From Nitrospira sp. MA-1 (lineage in GTDB: Bacteria > Nitrospirota > Nitrospiria > Nitrospirales > UBA8639), in contig JAQJDB010000007.1 of assembly GCA_032139905.1 (NCBI GenBank), positions 434,001-498,000 of the forward strand: 64,000 nt of DNA, given 5' to 3'. Both the position numbers and the translations under genes were made by a program. Positions within the stretch are counted from its first letter, which is position 1, and each line of letters opens with the position of its first letter. Below, one piece after another: positions 28,128 to 36,527 of the stretch. A model generated the notes under the pieces. It searched no databases. It was not told where the DNA came from and worked only from the letters and a program-made list of their open reading frames with translations.

Positions 28128-28333
28128 ATAGCTTCGAATTCAATGGCTGGTGCCTTTCAAGTTTTAACTTTGGATATGCCAACCCGAATCCTATCCCTAA
28201 CCCCAATCCCAACCCTTTTCCTCCTCCCGGACCGATTCCCACTCCTCCTCCAGAACCGCCTATTCCTCCTCCTCCTCCAACCCGTCCCCCCATACCCAAA
28301 ATTCAGCAATTTCTCTTTCGGCTTCGAAGATAG
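28124..28333 (+). CDS. Proline-rich small protein overlapping the SOD gene
   Basis: The ATG at 28124 overlaps the SOD stop by four bases, and CTGGAGGGG lies just upstream, so coupled translation is likely. The 69-residue product has a short N-terminus (MNSFEFNGWCLSSFNFGYA), then NPNPIPNPNPNP, then poly-proline runs, and a basic end (FLFRLRR). It is almost wholly disordered. It could be an interaction tag or assembly partner of the dismutase. No family is known to me. Confidence 0.55.
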   Translation: MNSFEFNGWCLSSFNFGYANPNPIPNPNPNPFPPPGPIPTPPPEPPIPPPPPTRPPIPKIQQFLFRLRR

Positions 28334-28520
28334 GTTGTCAGGTGGGTCGGATTTGTCGGTCCACCAGTTCACAGGCCGAAGGTCAGGCTTTGTGATCCCA
28401 TATACTAAAGGTTTGCCAAAACCAATCTTGGTGCTCATTGTGGACTTATATGAGTGATTCTTTCATAATACCTATCTCAAGGTTTTATATTAAAAATTTA
28501 TTCTCCAATCCTCTATTGAC

Positions 28521-29174
28521 ATGAGCAAAACTCGGGTACTTTTAGCTGAGGATCACGTCCTGGTAAGTGAGGGACTGACCAAATTGCTGGAAACGGATTT
28601 TACATTGGTGGGGACCGTTGTAGACGGTCATGCTTTAGTTCAAGCCGTCAAGAAACACACACCGGACATTGCGATTGTTGATATTTCCTTGCCCCTGCTG
28701 AATGGGTTGGAAGCGGCCCGTCAAATAAAAAAATGTGAACCCCAGACAAAAATAATTTTTCTCACCATGCATTCGGAAGACCATTTTGTCCAGGAAGCCT
28801 TTAAGGCTGGCGGGGCGGGGTATATCTTAAAACAATCTGCGACGGCAGAATTAGTATTTGCCATTAATGAGGTTTATCAGGGACGTACCTACGTTTCCCC
28901 TTCCATTGCCCAGGGAATCGTCAGCCAGGCCCTGAATCCCTCATCTAATTCAAAGAAGACGGCCCAACCGGAGACTCCCCCACTGACTCAACGACAGGTT
29001 GAAATTCTCCAACTGGTTGCTGAGGGGAAATCCAATAAAGACATTGCGGTTGTATTAAATCTGGCCGTCAAGACTGTGGAATTTCATAAAACCCGGATCA
29101 TGCAAATTTTGGGACTCAAGACCGCATCGGAACTCACGAAATATGCCATTGCCACCGGAATTATTTCCATTTAA
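28521..29174 (+). CDS. NarL/FixJ-type response regulator
   Basis: The 217-residue protein is a receiver (phospho-acceptor Asp in IAIVDISLP, Lys in GYILKQSA) followed by a LuxR-type helix-turn-helix (LTQRQVEILQLVAEGKSNKDIAVVLNLAVKTVEFHK). It is a DNA-binding transcription regulator. It is convergent with a close paralogue at 29295. HisKA_3 kinases normally pair with NarL-type regulators, so the receiver-less kinases at 24914 and 30263 are the likely inputs. Confidence 0.9.
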   Translation: MSKTRVLLAEDHVLVSEGLTKLLETDFTLVGTVVDGHALVQAVKKHTPDIAIVDISLPLLNGLEAARQIKKCEPQTKIIFLTMHSEDHFVQEAFKAGGAGYILKQSATAELVFAINEVYQGRTYVSPSIAQGIVSQALNPSSNSKKTAQPETPPLTQRQVEILQLVAEGKSNKDIAVVLNLAVKTVEFHKTRIMQILGLKTASELTKYAIATGIISI

Positions 29175-29294
29175 TAGCTTCTAGAAGTTCTTTCTTCCAG
29201 TCTCCAATCCGAGACTTTTCCTCCTCACTTCTACCGATACATCCTGTGATCATGCACGCCCTCTAATCCTCAGGAGCTTCTGTCCGCTCAATCC

Positions 29295-29954
29295 CTAATC
29301 AAGAGGAGAAATTCCTAATTTGACCGCGTATTTCGTGAGATCGGCCTTGGAATGAAGACCTAATGCCTGCACAATTTGCATTTTATGGAACGCCACCGTG
29401 CTTTGGGAAATAGTTAACACGTTGGCGATGTCCTTAGCAGAGAAACCTTGAGCCACAAGTTTTAACACCTCCTGCTGTCTGGGAGTCAATTTTCCGGAAA
29501 GTTCGGTACCCGGCATACCATCCATCTGGGCAAGAACGGCATATTGCACCTCCTCAGGAATTAAAGGAGAGAGGTATCTCTGTTTTTCCTGAACCTGTTG
29601 AATGGCTGATAATAATTCGCTGCCTGCCGTTTGCTTTGGCACGTAGCCTTCTCCTCCCGCACGAAACGCTTCCATGATAAAGGTGGGCTCCAAATGCATC
29701 GACACAAAAATTATTTTTACTGATGGGCAGGCGACTTTTAAGAGTCGAGCGGCTTCGTATCCGTTCTGGTCCGGCATTGAAATATCCATAAGGAGAATGT
29801 CGGGTTTTGCTCGTCGGACTTGGCTGACCAAATCGCTTGCGTCATGAGCCTCCCCCACAATGTCATGGTGGGGTTCGAGCAGTTTTTTGCAACTCTCCAA
29901 AACAAGAATATGATCGTCAACAAGGAATAATCTTGCTCGCTTGAGTGTGTTCAT
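29295..29954 (-). CDS. NarL/FixJ-type response regulator (paralogue)
   Basis: The 219-residue protein has the same layout as the regulator at 28521: receiver (Asp in ILLMDISMP, Lys in GYVPKQTA) and LuxR-type HTH (LTPRQQEVLKLVAQGFSAKDIANVLTISQSTVAFHK). The two share the C-terminal pattern DLTKYAxxxGI and arose by duplication. It is transcribed towards its sister and in the same direction as the ABM-kinase upstream at 30263, 300 bp away. Confidence 0.9.
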   Translation of the reverse strand: MNTLKRARLFLVDDHILVLESCKKLLEPHHDIVGEAHDASDLVSQVRRAKPDILLMDISMPDQNGYEAARLLKVACPSVKIIFVSMHLEPTFIMEAFRAGGEGYVPKQTAGSELLSAIQQVQEKQRYLSPLIPEEVQYAVLAQMDGMPGTELSGKLTPRQQEVLKLVAQGFSAKDIANVLTISQSTVAFHKMQIVQALGLHSKADLTKYAVKLGISPLD

Positions 29955-30262
29955 ATATTAAAAAAATGTCACATATCAATGGTTGTTTGCACGTTCCAAT
30001 CCGCATGTCTAAGGGAAATAATTACACCATATGTTTTTGTAGGAGTGTCTACATAAAGTGGTGCAATATGATGGTCCTTCCATGTTAGGTTCGGATGCCT
30101 GCCGTTCCTTCACTGTAACGAGAGTCCGGCCCATGGCCAACTGACCAAAACCCTTGAAAAGGAAGCTTCAATGTCGACCTAAAGGCGTCTGAACCTATTG
30201 TGGCGGTTTTCAGTTGAGTCCAGCAAGCCGTGGGGAGGCCATGATAAGACGGGCAAAGGATT
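29955..30262. other. Intergenic region before NarL-type regulator
   Basis: A gap of about 300 bp between the ABM-kinase stop and the regulator start. No hairpin or gene was recognised; it should hold the promoter of the minus-strand regulator. Confidence 0.35.
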
Positions 30263-31741
30263 TTACGGGGATGGAGGAACGATGATGGTGATGGTCGTTC
30301 CCATTTTCGCGCTGGAAGTAATATCAAATTGTCCCTTTAACGCCCTTATGCGTTCCCGGTAAAAGAAGAGGCCAAGATGTCCCCGTTCTTGTTCAAGTTG
30401 CCGGGTTTCCGGATCAAACCCCTTTCCGGAGTCACTCACCCTTATCAGGAGAACATGTTCCGAAGGGCATTCCCAATGTATCGATGCGGTGGTAACTCCT
30501 GCATGTTTTAACACGTTGAGCAGTAACTCTCGCACTGTTTTATAAACTACGATGCTGATATCTTCCGCCACCTTCACCGGTAGGATCGTCTCAGGGCTTG
30601 CCACGGTTAAACCAAAGCGCTGCATGTCTTCGGAAAGATATTTGAGGGCAGTGAGTAAACCATGGTGCTGGAGTATGGACGGGTTTAAATCAGAGATCAG
30701 TGTTCGGGTGAACGTCAATGATTGATCGATCATTCCGTCAACTTCCTGAATCACCTTGGAATGTGACGGAGGAGTGAGCTTATGGTCTATTTGCCCGAGC
30801 TTGAGTCTGCAGGCGATGAGCATTTGGGCGAGATAATCGTGTAAATCATTTGCCAAATTTTGACGTTCGAATTGTTCGACAAGGGCTAACTTCACCAACA
30901 TGGCACGCAATTGTTCCTGATGGTAAACCAGGTCTTTTGTCCGTTCGGTCACCAGCTGATTCAAATATGAATTATTTTCCGACAGTTTGTTCCCGCTTTT
31001 TACTTCCTCTCGCATTTTGACCGTCATTTCGTTTTGAATCTGCATGAGTTCCACGAATGCCCTCTGGTTGAACTTTTCCGGTTCTTCCCCGATGAGAATG
31101 GTGGTGTCAGCAGAATTCTTCTGCACCAAACAGTCCAGTGTATGAGGGATTCCGGACGAATCGAGGAAATTAAGTCGCATCCGATTGCTGTGGCTGGAGA
31201 TCCCATCTTCAAGGATATCGCGCAGGTGCTTTTGGTCCGGATCAGTAAGAAATTCCCAGATAAATTTTGTCTGCAATTCCGCTCTGGACACATTGAGTTT
31301 GGTCAAGAGGACGTCATTGTAGACCTGAATCCGTCCATCAGGGGTCATGACGCAATACACAATGGTATCTGTCTGGTTGAGGAATTTTTCCAGGAGCAGG
31401 ATCGAGTCGCCCAGAAAATCCTGTAGTCCGCCCTGTGGCCCCGTTTGTGGGAGACGCTCCAGTTCAAGGATTTGCGTCACGGTGGGGTCCAGCTTCAGTC
31501 CTGTGGGGAGCATGCCGTGAGAAAGGCGATGGTCCGGGCTTTTATGCCAGGCGTGAAAGGTTTCCCGATCCGTCCAACGAGTCACCAAATGGAAAATCGT
31601 TTGGTCTGAGTGAGGCGTGTAGACTTCCATCCCTAAAAAGCCCGGAACGGCCTCAACCAATCGCGGGCGCTTTTGAAAGGCTTCGACCACGTCCCCTTCA
31701 AGTCCGTTTGCCACCTTAAATCGTGATATGACTAAAACCAT
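30263..31741 (-). CDS. ABM-domain/PAS HisKA_3 sensor kinase
   Basis: The 492-residue cytoplasmic protein begins with an antibiotic-biosynthesis-monooxygenase (ABM, HmoA-like) domain (1-97). This contains the RWTDRETFHAWHKSPDH motif (W65, H66, H71) and PGFLGMEV. A PAS domain (about 118-222), a coiled coil, a HisKA_3 core with H301 (NLANDLHDYLAQML) and HATPase (about 390-490) follow. ABM proteins bind heme or quinol-like substrates; the active-site Asn of IsdG-type enzymes is at the place of Ser6 here, so the domain may sense rather than catalyse. It follows the cobalamin-binding gene by 13 nt, with AAGGAC inside that gap. Confidence 0.85.
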   Translation of the reverse strand: MVLVISRFKVANGLEGDVVEAFQKRPRLVEAVPGFLGMEVYTPHSDQTIFHLVTRWTDRETFHAWHKSPDHRLSHGMLPTGLKLDPTVTQILELERLPQTGPQGGLQDFLGDSILLLEKFLNQTDTIVYCVMTPDGRIQVYNDVLLTKLNVSRAELQTKFIWEFLTDPDQKHLRDILEDGISSHSNRMRLNFLDSSGIPHTLDCLVQKNSADTTILIGEEPEKFNQRAFVELMQIQNEMTVKMREEVKSGNKLSENNSYLNQLVTERTKDLVYHQEQLRAMLVKLALVEQFERQNLANDLHDYLAQMLIACRLKLGQIDHKLTPPSHSKVIQEVDGMIDQSLTFTRTLISDLNPSILQHHGLLTALKYLSEDMQRFGLTVASPETILPVKVAEDISIVVYKTVRELLLNVLKHAGVTTASIHWECPSEHVLLIRVSDSGKGFDPETRQLEQERGHLGLFFYRERIRALKGQFDITSSAKMGTTITIIVPPSP

Positions 31742-31754
31742 TGATATGTGTCCT

Positions 31755-32804
31755 TTAAGGTAATAGTGCCGTTAAGGACCGTAAATCATACGCAAACGCA
31801 TCGGCGCCTATATCCCGATACACATCCGGAAGTGCACGAAAGGCTGATCCTCCAACCAGGATGCGGGGAGTGGCAGCGGGGGGGAAATGGTTTCGAATGT
31901 CCCTGATCAAATCTCTCACGGTCGGAACTTTTAAAACCATGGTTGCGGAAATTCCGACGAGAGTCGGTCGGAAATCCTTAATCAATTGGAGGATAGATTG
32001 ATGAGGAACATTCACCCCTAAAAATCGAATATCCCATCCCTGCAATTCCAGCATATCTGCGACCATGTGGGGTCCGATTTGATGCAGTTCACCTTCTACG
32101 CCGGTGACGATCCCTTTCCCTTGCAAGGGTTGGGCAGGTGTCACACACGTATATAAATTGGCCATGACATATTGGGTGATGGCGGTGGCCACGTGTTCTT
32201 GAGCGACGGAAATGTGATTGGCTTCCCAAAGGCTGCCTATCTTATACAACGATTCTTGAAAGAGCTCCACATACACATCCGAGAGAGAGCGGGTACTTGA
32301 AAAGGCCTCAAGCGCGATCGTTCTGGCCGCATGGCGGTCACCGGCCAAAAGAGCTTGAAGGAAAACCTCCTGATGGAGTGCTATGGGAGTTGTTGAGCGT
32401 GCGGGGGTTTGAGGTTCTGGTGGTTCCGATTCTGGGGTCTCCAACAAATGGGACCGAACGACTGTTTTTTCGGGCTCGGTCAGGTGGGGTTCCAATGCAT
32501 GAGAAATGTGTTCCAAAAATCGCTGTAACACATGTTGCGGAATGTTTCTTGTCTGGAGCACCTTTGTCGTCCAACGCAGATATTGTCTGAATGTGTCCTT
32601 GTTTCCAAATTCAATGGCCGTTCTGAGAAAGGTCAAGTGGTAGCGTGCATCGGTGATACAGTGGTTTTTGGCAACTTCTCCCTGTTCTTTGGTCTCGGGA
32701 TGTTGTTGGAGAAATGTGGTCGTGATGACCTCAATGACGTCTCGTTCAAGAAATCGAATTTTTTCTGCAAGCCGGTGCCGGTCGTGTGTTTGAATGTCTT
32801 TCAT
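31755..32804 (-). CDS. Cobalamin-binding protein with CarH-type signature
   Basis: The 349-residue protein has an alpha-helical N-terminal domain (1-118) of unknown family, a Pro/Glu linker (121-140), a four-helix B12 cap domain (about 143-222), and a Rossmann B12-binding domain (about 228-345). W193-x9-E203-H204 matches the W-x9-EH motif known from CarH/LitR adenosylcobalamin photoreceptors. E239-L-H241-Q-I-G244 fits the ExHxxG cobalt-ligand motif, with H241 as lower ligand; VGIS and LVGGSAF follow. There is no MerR DNA-binding domain, so output must pass to another protein, most simply the ABM-kinase downstream. Light or cobalamin sensing is inferred. Confidence 0.85.
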   Translation of the reverse strand: MKDIQTHDRHRLAEKIRFLERDVIEVITTTFLQQHPETKEQGEVAKNHCITDARYHLTFLRTAIEFGNKDTFRQYLRWTTKVLQTRNIPQHVLQRFLEHISHALEPHLTEPEKTVVRSHLLETPESEPPEPQTPARSTTPIALHQEVFLQALLAGDRHAARTIALEAFSSTRSLSDVYVELFQESLYKIGSLWEANHISVAQEHVATAITQYVMANLYTCVTPAQPLQGKGIVTGVEGELHQIGPHMVADMLELQGWDIRFLGVNVPHQSILQLIKDFRPTLVGISATMVLKVPTVRDLIRDIRNHFPPAATPRILVGGSAFRALPDVYRDIGADAFAYDLRSLTALLP

Positions 32805-33354
32805 GTAAATGGGGAAAAGACCCTGAGAAGGATCATTGCTTCACGACGATAAGAAAATCTCAAAAATATGAAGAGGAGCAAACGAAATGGGTCGTGATCC
32901 TTCACTTGCCGGTTCACAATGGTCAGAATCAGCATTCTAAGCCTGGTACGTCAGCATTTTCAACCCGAATGGGTCGATGGTCAAGCCCCAAGGCTTGTTC
33001 GTCAGGGTCTGAGACCCGTGGGGAGGATGGTAGGATGTCGGTTTTGTTGCTGGATTTCCTGGCGGAGATAACTTTCGATTATTCACGGGGCTTAGCCAGT
33101 AAAAAACCATGAGCCGCTCGCAAGGCCGGATTTTTGCCTGCGATACGGCTCATTAATTATTAGACAGGCCAATGGTCATTGAATTCGTAGCCTGAATATT
33201 CCCCCATTTTTTATATACATGTTCACGCGTGTGATAAGAAGATGAACGGAGAGTTTCAAGTTACTATCTTTACCACCGAAGCCTGTTTTGCCATTCCAAG
33301 TCCATCAGTCCATACGGAATGACTTCCAATGTCAGATTTAAGCCAGGACCAGGT
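32805..33354. other. Intergenic region upstream of the B12/kinase operon
   Basis: No gene is supported. The region holds the hairpin at 33109-33153 and should hold the minus-strand promoter of the cobalamin-binding gene near 32805-32950. Confidence 0.4.
33109..33153. repeat. Long imperfect hairpin
   Basis: ATGAGCCG (33109-33116) pairs with CGGCTCAT (33146-33153), and TCGCAAGGC pairs with GCCTGCGA inside it, giving about 16 pairs with small bulges around a CGGATTTTT loop. A5-6 lies before it and ATTAATTATT after it. It could be a terminator remnant or a REP-like element. Confidence 0.5.
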
Positions 33355-33651
33355 TTAGTCCTTTTCAATTTTGAGAACCTCTCCTGTTTGGGCATCCACG
33401 TAGATTTCTCTTGCGGCTCCTGTCTCATCGATGACTTTAACCTCGAATACCGTTTTGCCGTCTTCCTTTTCCAGCTCTGCATTAAATGCCTTTCCCTTTA
33501 CATTGGTTAGAGCGGTTTGGACGGCCTCGACTAAGGTAACTTTGGTGCCCTGAAGTAATTCTGCCTTATCATCTCCGAACAACGCCCAGGCTGGGTTAAC
33601 CGATAGAGTGAAAGTGATGGCCATTACACCCGTAATAAGCTGCTTGTTCAT
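33355..33651 (-). CDS. Exported PepSY-domain protein
   Basis: ATG 33651 is chosen because GGAG lies eight bases upstream and a signal peptide follows (MNKQLITGVMAITFTLSVNPAWA). The 98-residue product carries a single PepSY domain: helix VTLVEAVQTALTNVKGKAFNAELE, then strands FEVKVIDETGAAREIYVDAQTGEVLKIE. PepSY domains are found in periplasmic inhibitors and membrane reductases; here it is alone and exported. Function is probably small-molecule or protease modulation, but unproven. Confidence 0.8.
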   Translation of the reverse strand: MNKQLITGVMAITFTLSVNPAWALFGDDKAELLQGTKVTLVEAVQTALTNVKGKAFNAELEKEDGKTVFEVKVIDETGAAREIYVDAQTGEVLKIEKD

Positions 33652-34216
33652 AATGAACTCCATTTCGTGCTTGAGAGTGGTTGTAAAGCGCACAAGTTGA
33701 AATAAACACACATTAAGGAAATTGATTATGGCAACTCCTTCTGAGTGAGAATAATGGCTGAACCTCCATCCGTAATCATTGGACAAATTCCCGAGCGTTC
33801 TTTCCAGGTGGTCCAATGCCGAGACAAAAACACTTGTTCAGACAAGCCATTGACATGAAACGATGTCCTTAATGAAGGAAACGGGTATCCCTTTGATGCA
33901 GGGAATCCGAATGTTGGGGCCACAATACCAACGGAAATGTCGGTTACGTTTCGATGTCAGGAACAAGCGGGGAATCTTCTGCATTCTTTGTCAGAGCTGA
34001 TGGCATCGAGGCAGCCTATATCCCCAGAGGGAATAACAACCACGGTCAGAAAGGTTGCTAAAGAGGAAAAATTACAGACATAATTGTCAAGAAATGTTTT
34101 TCGAGAGTCAGGAAAAGTGGATAAATGCCGGAGAGTTCGGCTATGAAACTCTAAAGGGTTCATTGATATTTTAGCGTCATATACTCCGTTTTCTGGAAGA
34201 AAGTGAGGTTTTCCGG
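33652..34216. other. Intergenic region between PepSY and metallothionein-like genes
   Basis: A divergent gap of about 560 bp. Frames on both strands are short and have no ribosome site. Nothing recognisable is seen. Confidence 0.35.
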
Positions 34217-34381
34217 ATGAATACCGTCTGTGCCCATCCCCCATGTTCATGCGAAAATTTAGAAGGCGAGGAATACTGTTCAGAAGAATGTGCGAATGTC
34301 ATTACCGCGCCGGTAGGGAAATGTCGGTGTGGCCATGATGGTTGTGAAGGTTATTTGAAATATCGGGACGCCCAGACCTAA
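34217..34381 (+). CDS. Bacterial metallothionein-like protein
   Basis: A 54-residue protein with eight cysteines (C5, C10, C12, C21, C25, C36, C38, C43) and two histidines (H7, H40). The blocks CAHPPCSCEN, YCSEECA and CRCGHDGC follow the layout of SmtA/BmtA metallothioneins, which bind zinc, cadmium or copper in a Cys/His cluster. GAGG lies about eight bases before the ATG. The C-terminus (EGYLKYRDAQT) lacks the final Cys-rich part of SmtA. No SmtB-like repressor is adjacent. A role in metal buffering is likely. Confidence 0.75.
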   Translation: MNTVCAHPPCSCENLEGEEYCSEECANVITAPVGKCRCGHDGCEGYLKYRDAQT

Positions 34382-34679
34382 CCGACATTCATGTTTAATC
34401 CGCTCATGTGAGTCATAGTCGTCAAAAGTCAGGTTCTTCTTCCGGAGGGAAACATGATGATCGGTAATATGATCTGAAACATCCTCCGCTACAAATAATA
34501 CCTTCGTCACACGATTACTGTGGTGCATCATCACATTTCCTAATTTCTGAGACATCGTTGTGGACTACTTTTTGATGATCCCTCGGAGTGATTTGTCTAT
34601 TCACCATGGTCCGTCTTCATGGTACTTATACATTATGGAAATCGTTAATCGAAACTAAACACTAGAAGTGAGGAAATGT
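34382..34679. other. Short intergenic region
   Basis: About 300 bp between the metallothionein-like gene and the YtxH gene. A minus-strand frame at 34280-34555 overlaps the metallothionein antisense and has no ribosome site, so it is not called. Confidence 0.35.
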
Positions 34680-34997
34680 ATGCGTCACCATGAATCAGAT
34701 GTCGTAGATGGAAAGCTGTTAGGTGTATTTGCCATGGGCTTAATTATTGGATCTGTTGCCACATTACTACTTTCTCCTCAGTCGGGACGGGACTCGCGGG
34801 AGCAAATTCGTGATTATGTTCGTCGAAAAGGAGAAGATTGGAGTGATTTGCAAGAAAAAACTGTTGAGACCTATCAAGACATCGTGTCCGGCACGCATAA
34901 GGGATTGGCAGAGATTCAGGAGACGATAAGAGAGGCAGTCCATGCCGGAATGGATGAATTTCGTAAGGAATGGAAGGACGTCAAAAACAATCGATAG
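34680..34997 (+). CDS. YtxH-like small membrane protein
   Basis: ATG 34680 is preferred because GAGG lies just upstream. The 105-residue protein has one hydrophobic helix (LLGVFAMGLIIGSVATLLLSP) followed by SGRDSREQIRDYVRRKGEDW and a long amphipathic helix. This is the hallmark of the YtxH family, small stress-related membrane proteins. The soluble tail is in the cytoplasm by family topology. The role is poorly known. Confidence 0.75.
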   Translation: MRHHESDVVDGKLLGVFAMGLIIGSVATLLLSPQSGRDSREQIRDYVRRKGEDWSDLQEKTVETYQDIVSGTHKGLAEIQETIREAVHAGMDEFRKEWKDVKNNR

Positions 34998-35572
34998 AAA
35001 AGAACCAAGACAGTTGTGTGAATGAGAAATAACTGAAGACGGTCATGGTTGTGAAATACTCTGCCATTGATGAAACAGATGAAGATGAAGAGAACAAAAT
35101 AAACACAATGTGGAGTAATTCTTTTCCGTCTTCGCGAACAGCTCCAAGTTTCGTTTGAATCAATTTCCCATGACCCATCTAAATTTACCTCAGAGCGCAT
35201 GCTGCGCCTACTTGGGATACGATAAGCTCGCACTCTGAGGCCGCATTCGTTCAATTTCAGGTGTGGCCGCTTAGAAGGTCGCAGTGATAGATTTTTTTTG
35301 TTCAGGCCCGTAAACTCTTTCCTCCATCTTCCGCCAACCGTGCTATTACCTTTACCAACGTTCGTTATATTTGTTTTTGAATTGATCAAAAGATGTGTTC
35401 TTACCCTCGCTCCCCCATGAACGACAGTCCGGTTGCCGATCTGCAGGTCGTGAGGCATATGATACTGCAGGGGCAGGGCTCGAAAAAAAAGGACTTGGAC
35501 TAGCGGGTGGGTAGGTAGGACCATGTTTTCAGGAGTCTTCTGTAATCCTAAAAAAGGTGTGTTAAAAGAATT
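34998..35572. other. Gene-free stretch
   Basis: A minus-strand frame spanning 34916-35524 is open but overlaps the YtxH gene and has no ribosome site or family. No RNA gene or repeat was recognised. Confidence 0.35.
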
Positions 35573-36436
35573 TTACCTTTCAGAGGTGACGGTCATCTTG
35601 CGGGCTTCTTGTAGAGAAACCCTTGGTTTTTTGAGGAGCCGTTCGGATCGGGAGGAGTCCATGGTGAGGTTTTTGGGGCGGCACAATCCGGATTCCTCGA
35701 TTGTTCCCTTTTGAATATTCGATGTCTGTGTGACTCCAAAGTGCCGGAGCAATCCCATCCCCAATTCCCACCTGTTCAGGCTTTCAGGACCTCCGAGATG
35801 TACGAGTCCTGGCACATCTTTGGTGGCGACTTCCAGTAACAGTTCGGCAAGATTTTCCACCCAGATGGGACAGCGAAGTTCATCTATAAACAAGCGATAC
35901 TGTTCGCCGGTTTTTGTGGACTCGATTAAGCGGGTCGTCTGGCGGTCCGGTGTGCGCAAATCATAGAGCAACGAAGTGCGGACGATGGTGGCCTTCGGAT
36001 TCAGGGAGCGGATGAGTTCTTCCGCCTGGGCTTTGGCCTTACCGTAGGGATTGATGGGATTCGTGGGGCTTTCTTCGGTATAGGGCGCGGAAGTCCCATC
36101 AAAGACTTGATCAGTCGAAAGGTGAATGAAACGAATGTTTCGTTCTACTGATTGCATGGCGAGGAGTCCTGCTGCAGGGAGGATCGCTTCAATTCCTTTT
36201 CCCTGTTCCGAGCAGGCGGTGTGAATAATGACGTCCGGTTGCACCCGATCCATGAGGACTCGAACTTCCTCAGGGTTTTGGAGATCACAGACGTGAAACG
36301 TCACACCGGGAAGGGATATGGAGGGCGTGGCGTGCAGCGTTCCGGCTGCGACAAATTGATTGGCCCGACGAAGGAGGTGATTCCCTAAAAAGCCCGCTCC
36401 GCCGGTGACGAGGAGACGTGGTTTCATCGTCCGCAT
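35573..36436 (-). CDS. RmlD-like NAD(P)-dependent sugar-nucleotide reductase
   Basis: The 287-residue protein has the extended short-chain dehydrogenase fold: N-terminal nucleotide motif GGAGFLG, STDQVFDG, and catalytic Y-x3-K in PYGKAKAQAE. This pattern is that of dTDP-4-dehydrorhamnose reductase (RmlD) and relatives. The other rml genes are not nearby, so the exact substrate is uncertain. It is divergent from threonine aldolase 91 bp away. The start could be the ATG at 36436 or the ATG at 36427; neither has a strong ribosome site. Confidence 0.75.
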   Translation of the reverse strand: MRTMKPRLLVTGGAGFLGNHLLRRANQFVAAGTLHATPSISLPGVTFHVCDLQNPEEVRVLMDRVQPDVIIHTACSEQGKGIEAILPAAGLLAMQSVERNIRFIHLSTDQVFDGTSAPYTEESPTNPINPYGKAKAQAEELIRSLNPKATIVRTSLLYDLRTPDRQTTRLIESTKTGEQYRLFIDELRCPIWVENLAELLLEVATKDVPGLVHLGGPESLNRWELGMGLLRHFGVTQTSNIQKGTIEESGLCRPKNLTMDSSRSERLLKKPRVSLQEARKMTVTSER

Positions 36437-36527
36437 TGTAGACCAATGCCAAAAGGAAAATCTTGTGTGATGGAGGACGGTTCCTTAGAATACGAATAGA
36501 ATATATCCTTGTTGAAGGAATTGATGT

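Noticed and set aside
28084-28299. Gly-rich minus-strand frame opposite the proline-rich mini-gene
   Set aside because: It is the antisense of the proline repeats; the plus-strand frame has the ribosome site and the SOD overlap.
34280-34555. Minus-strand frame of 91 codons
   Set aside because: It overlaps the metallothionein-like gene antisense, has no ribosome site and no recognisable motif.
34916-35524. Minus-strand frame of 202 codons
   Set aside because: It overlaps the YtxH gene and shows no domain, signal or ribosome site.
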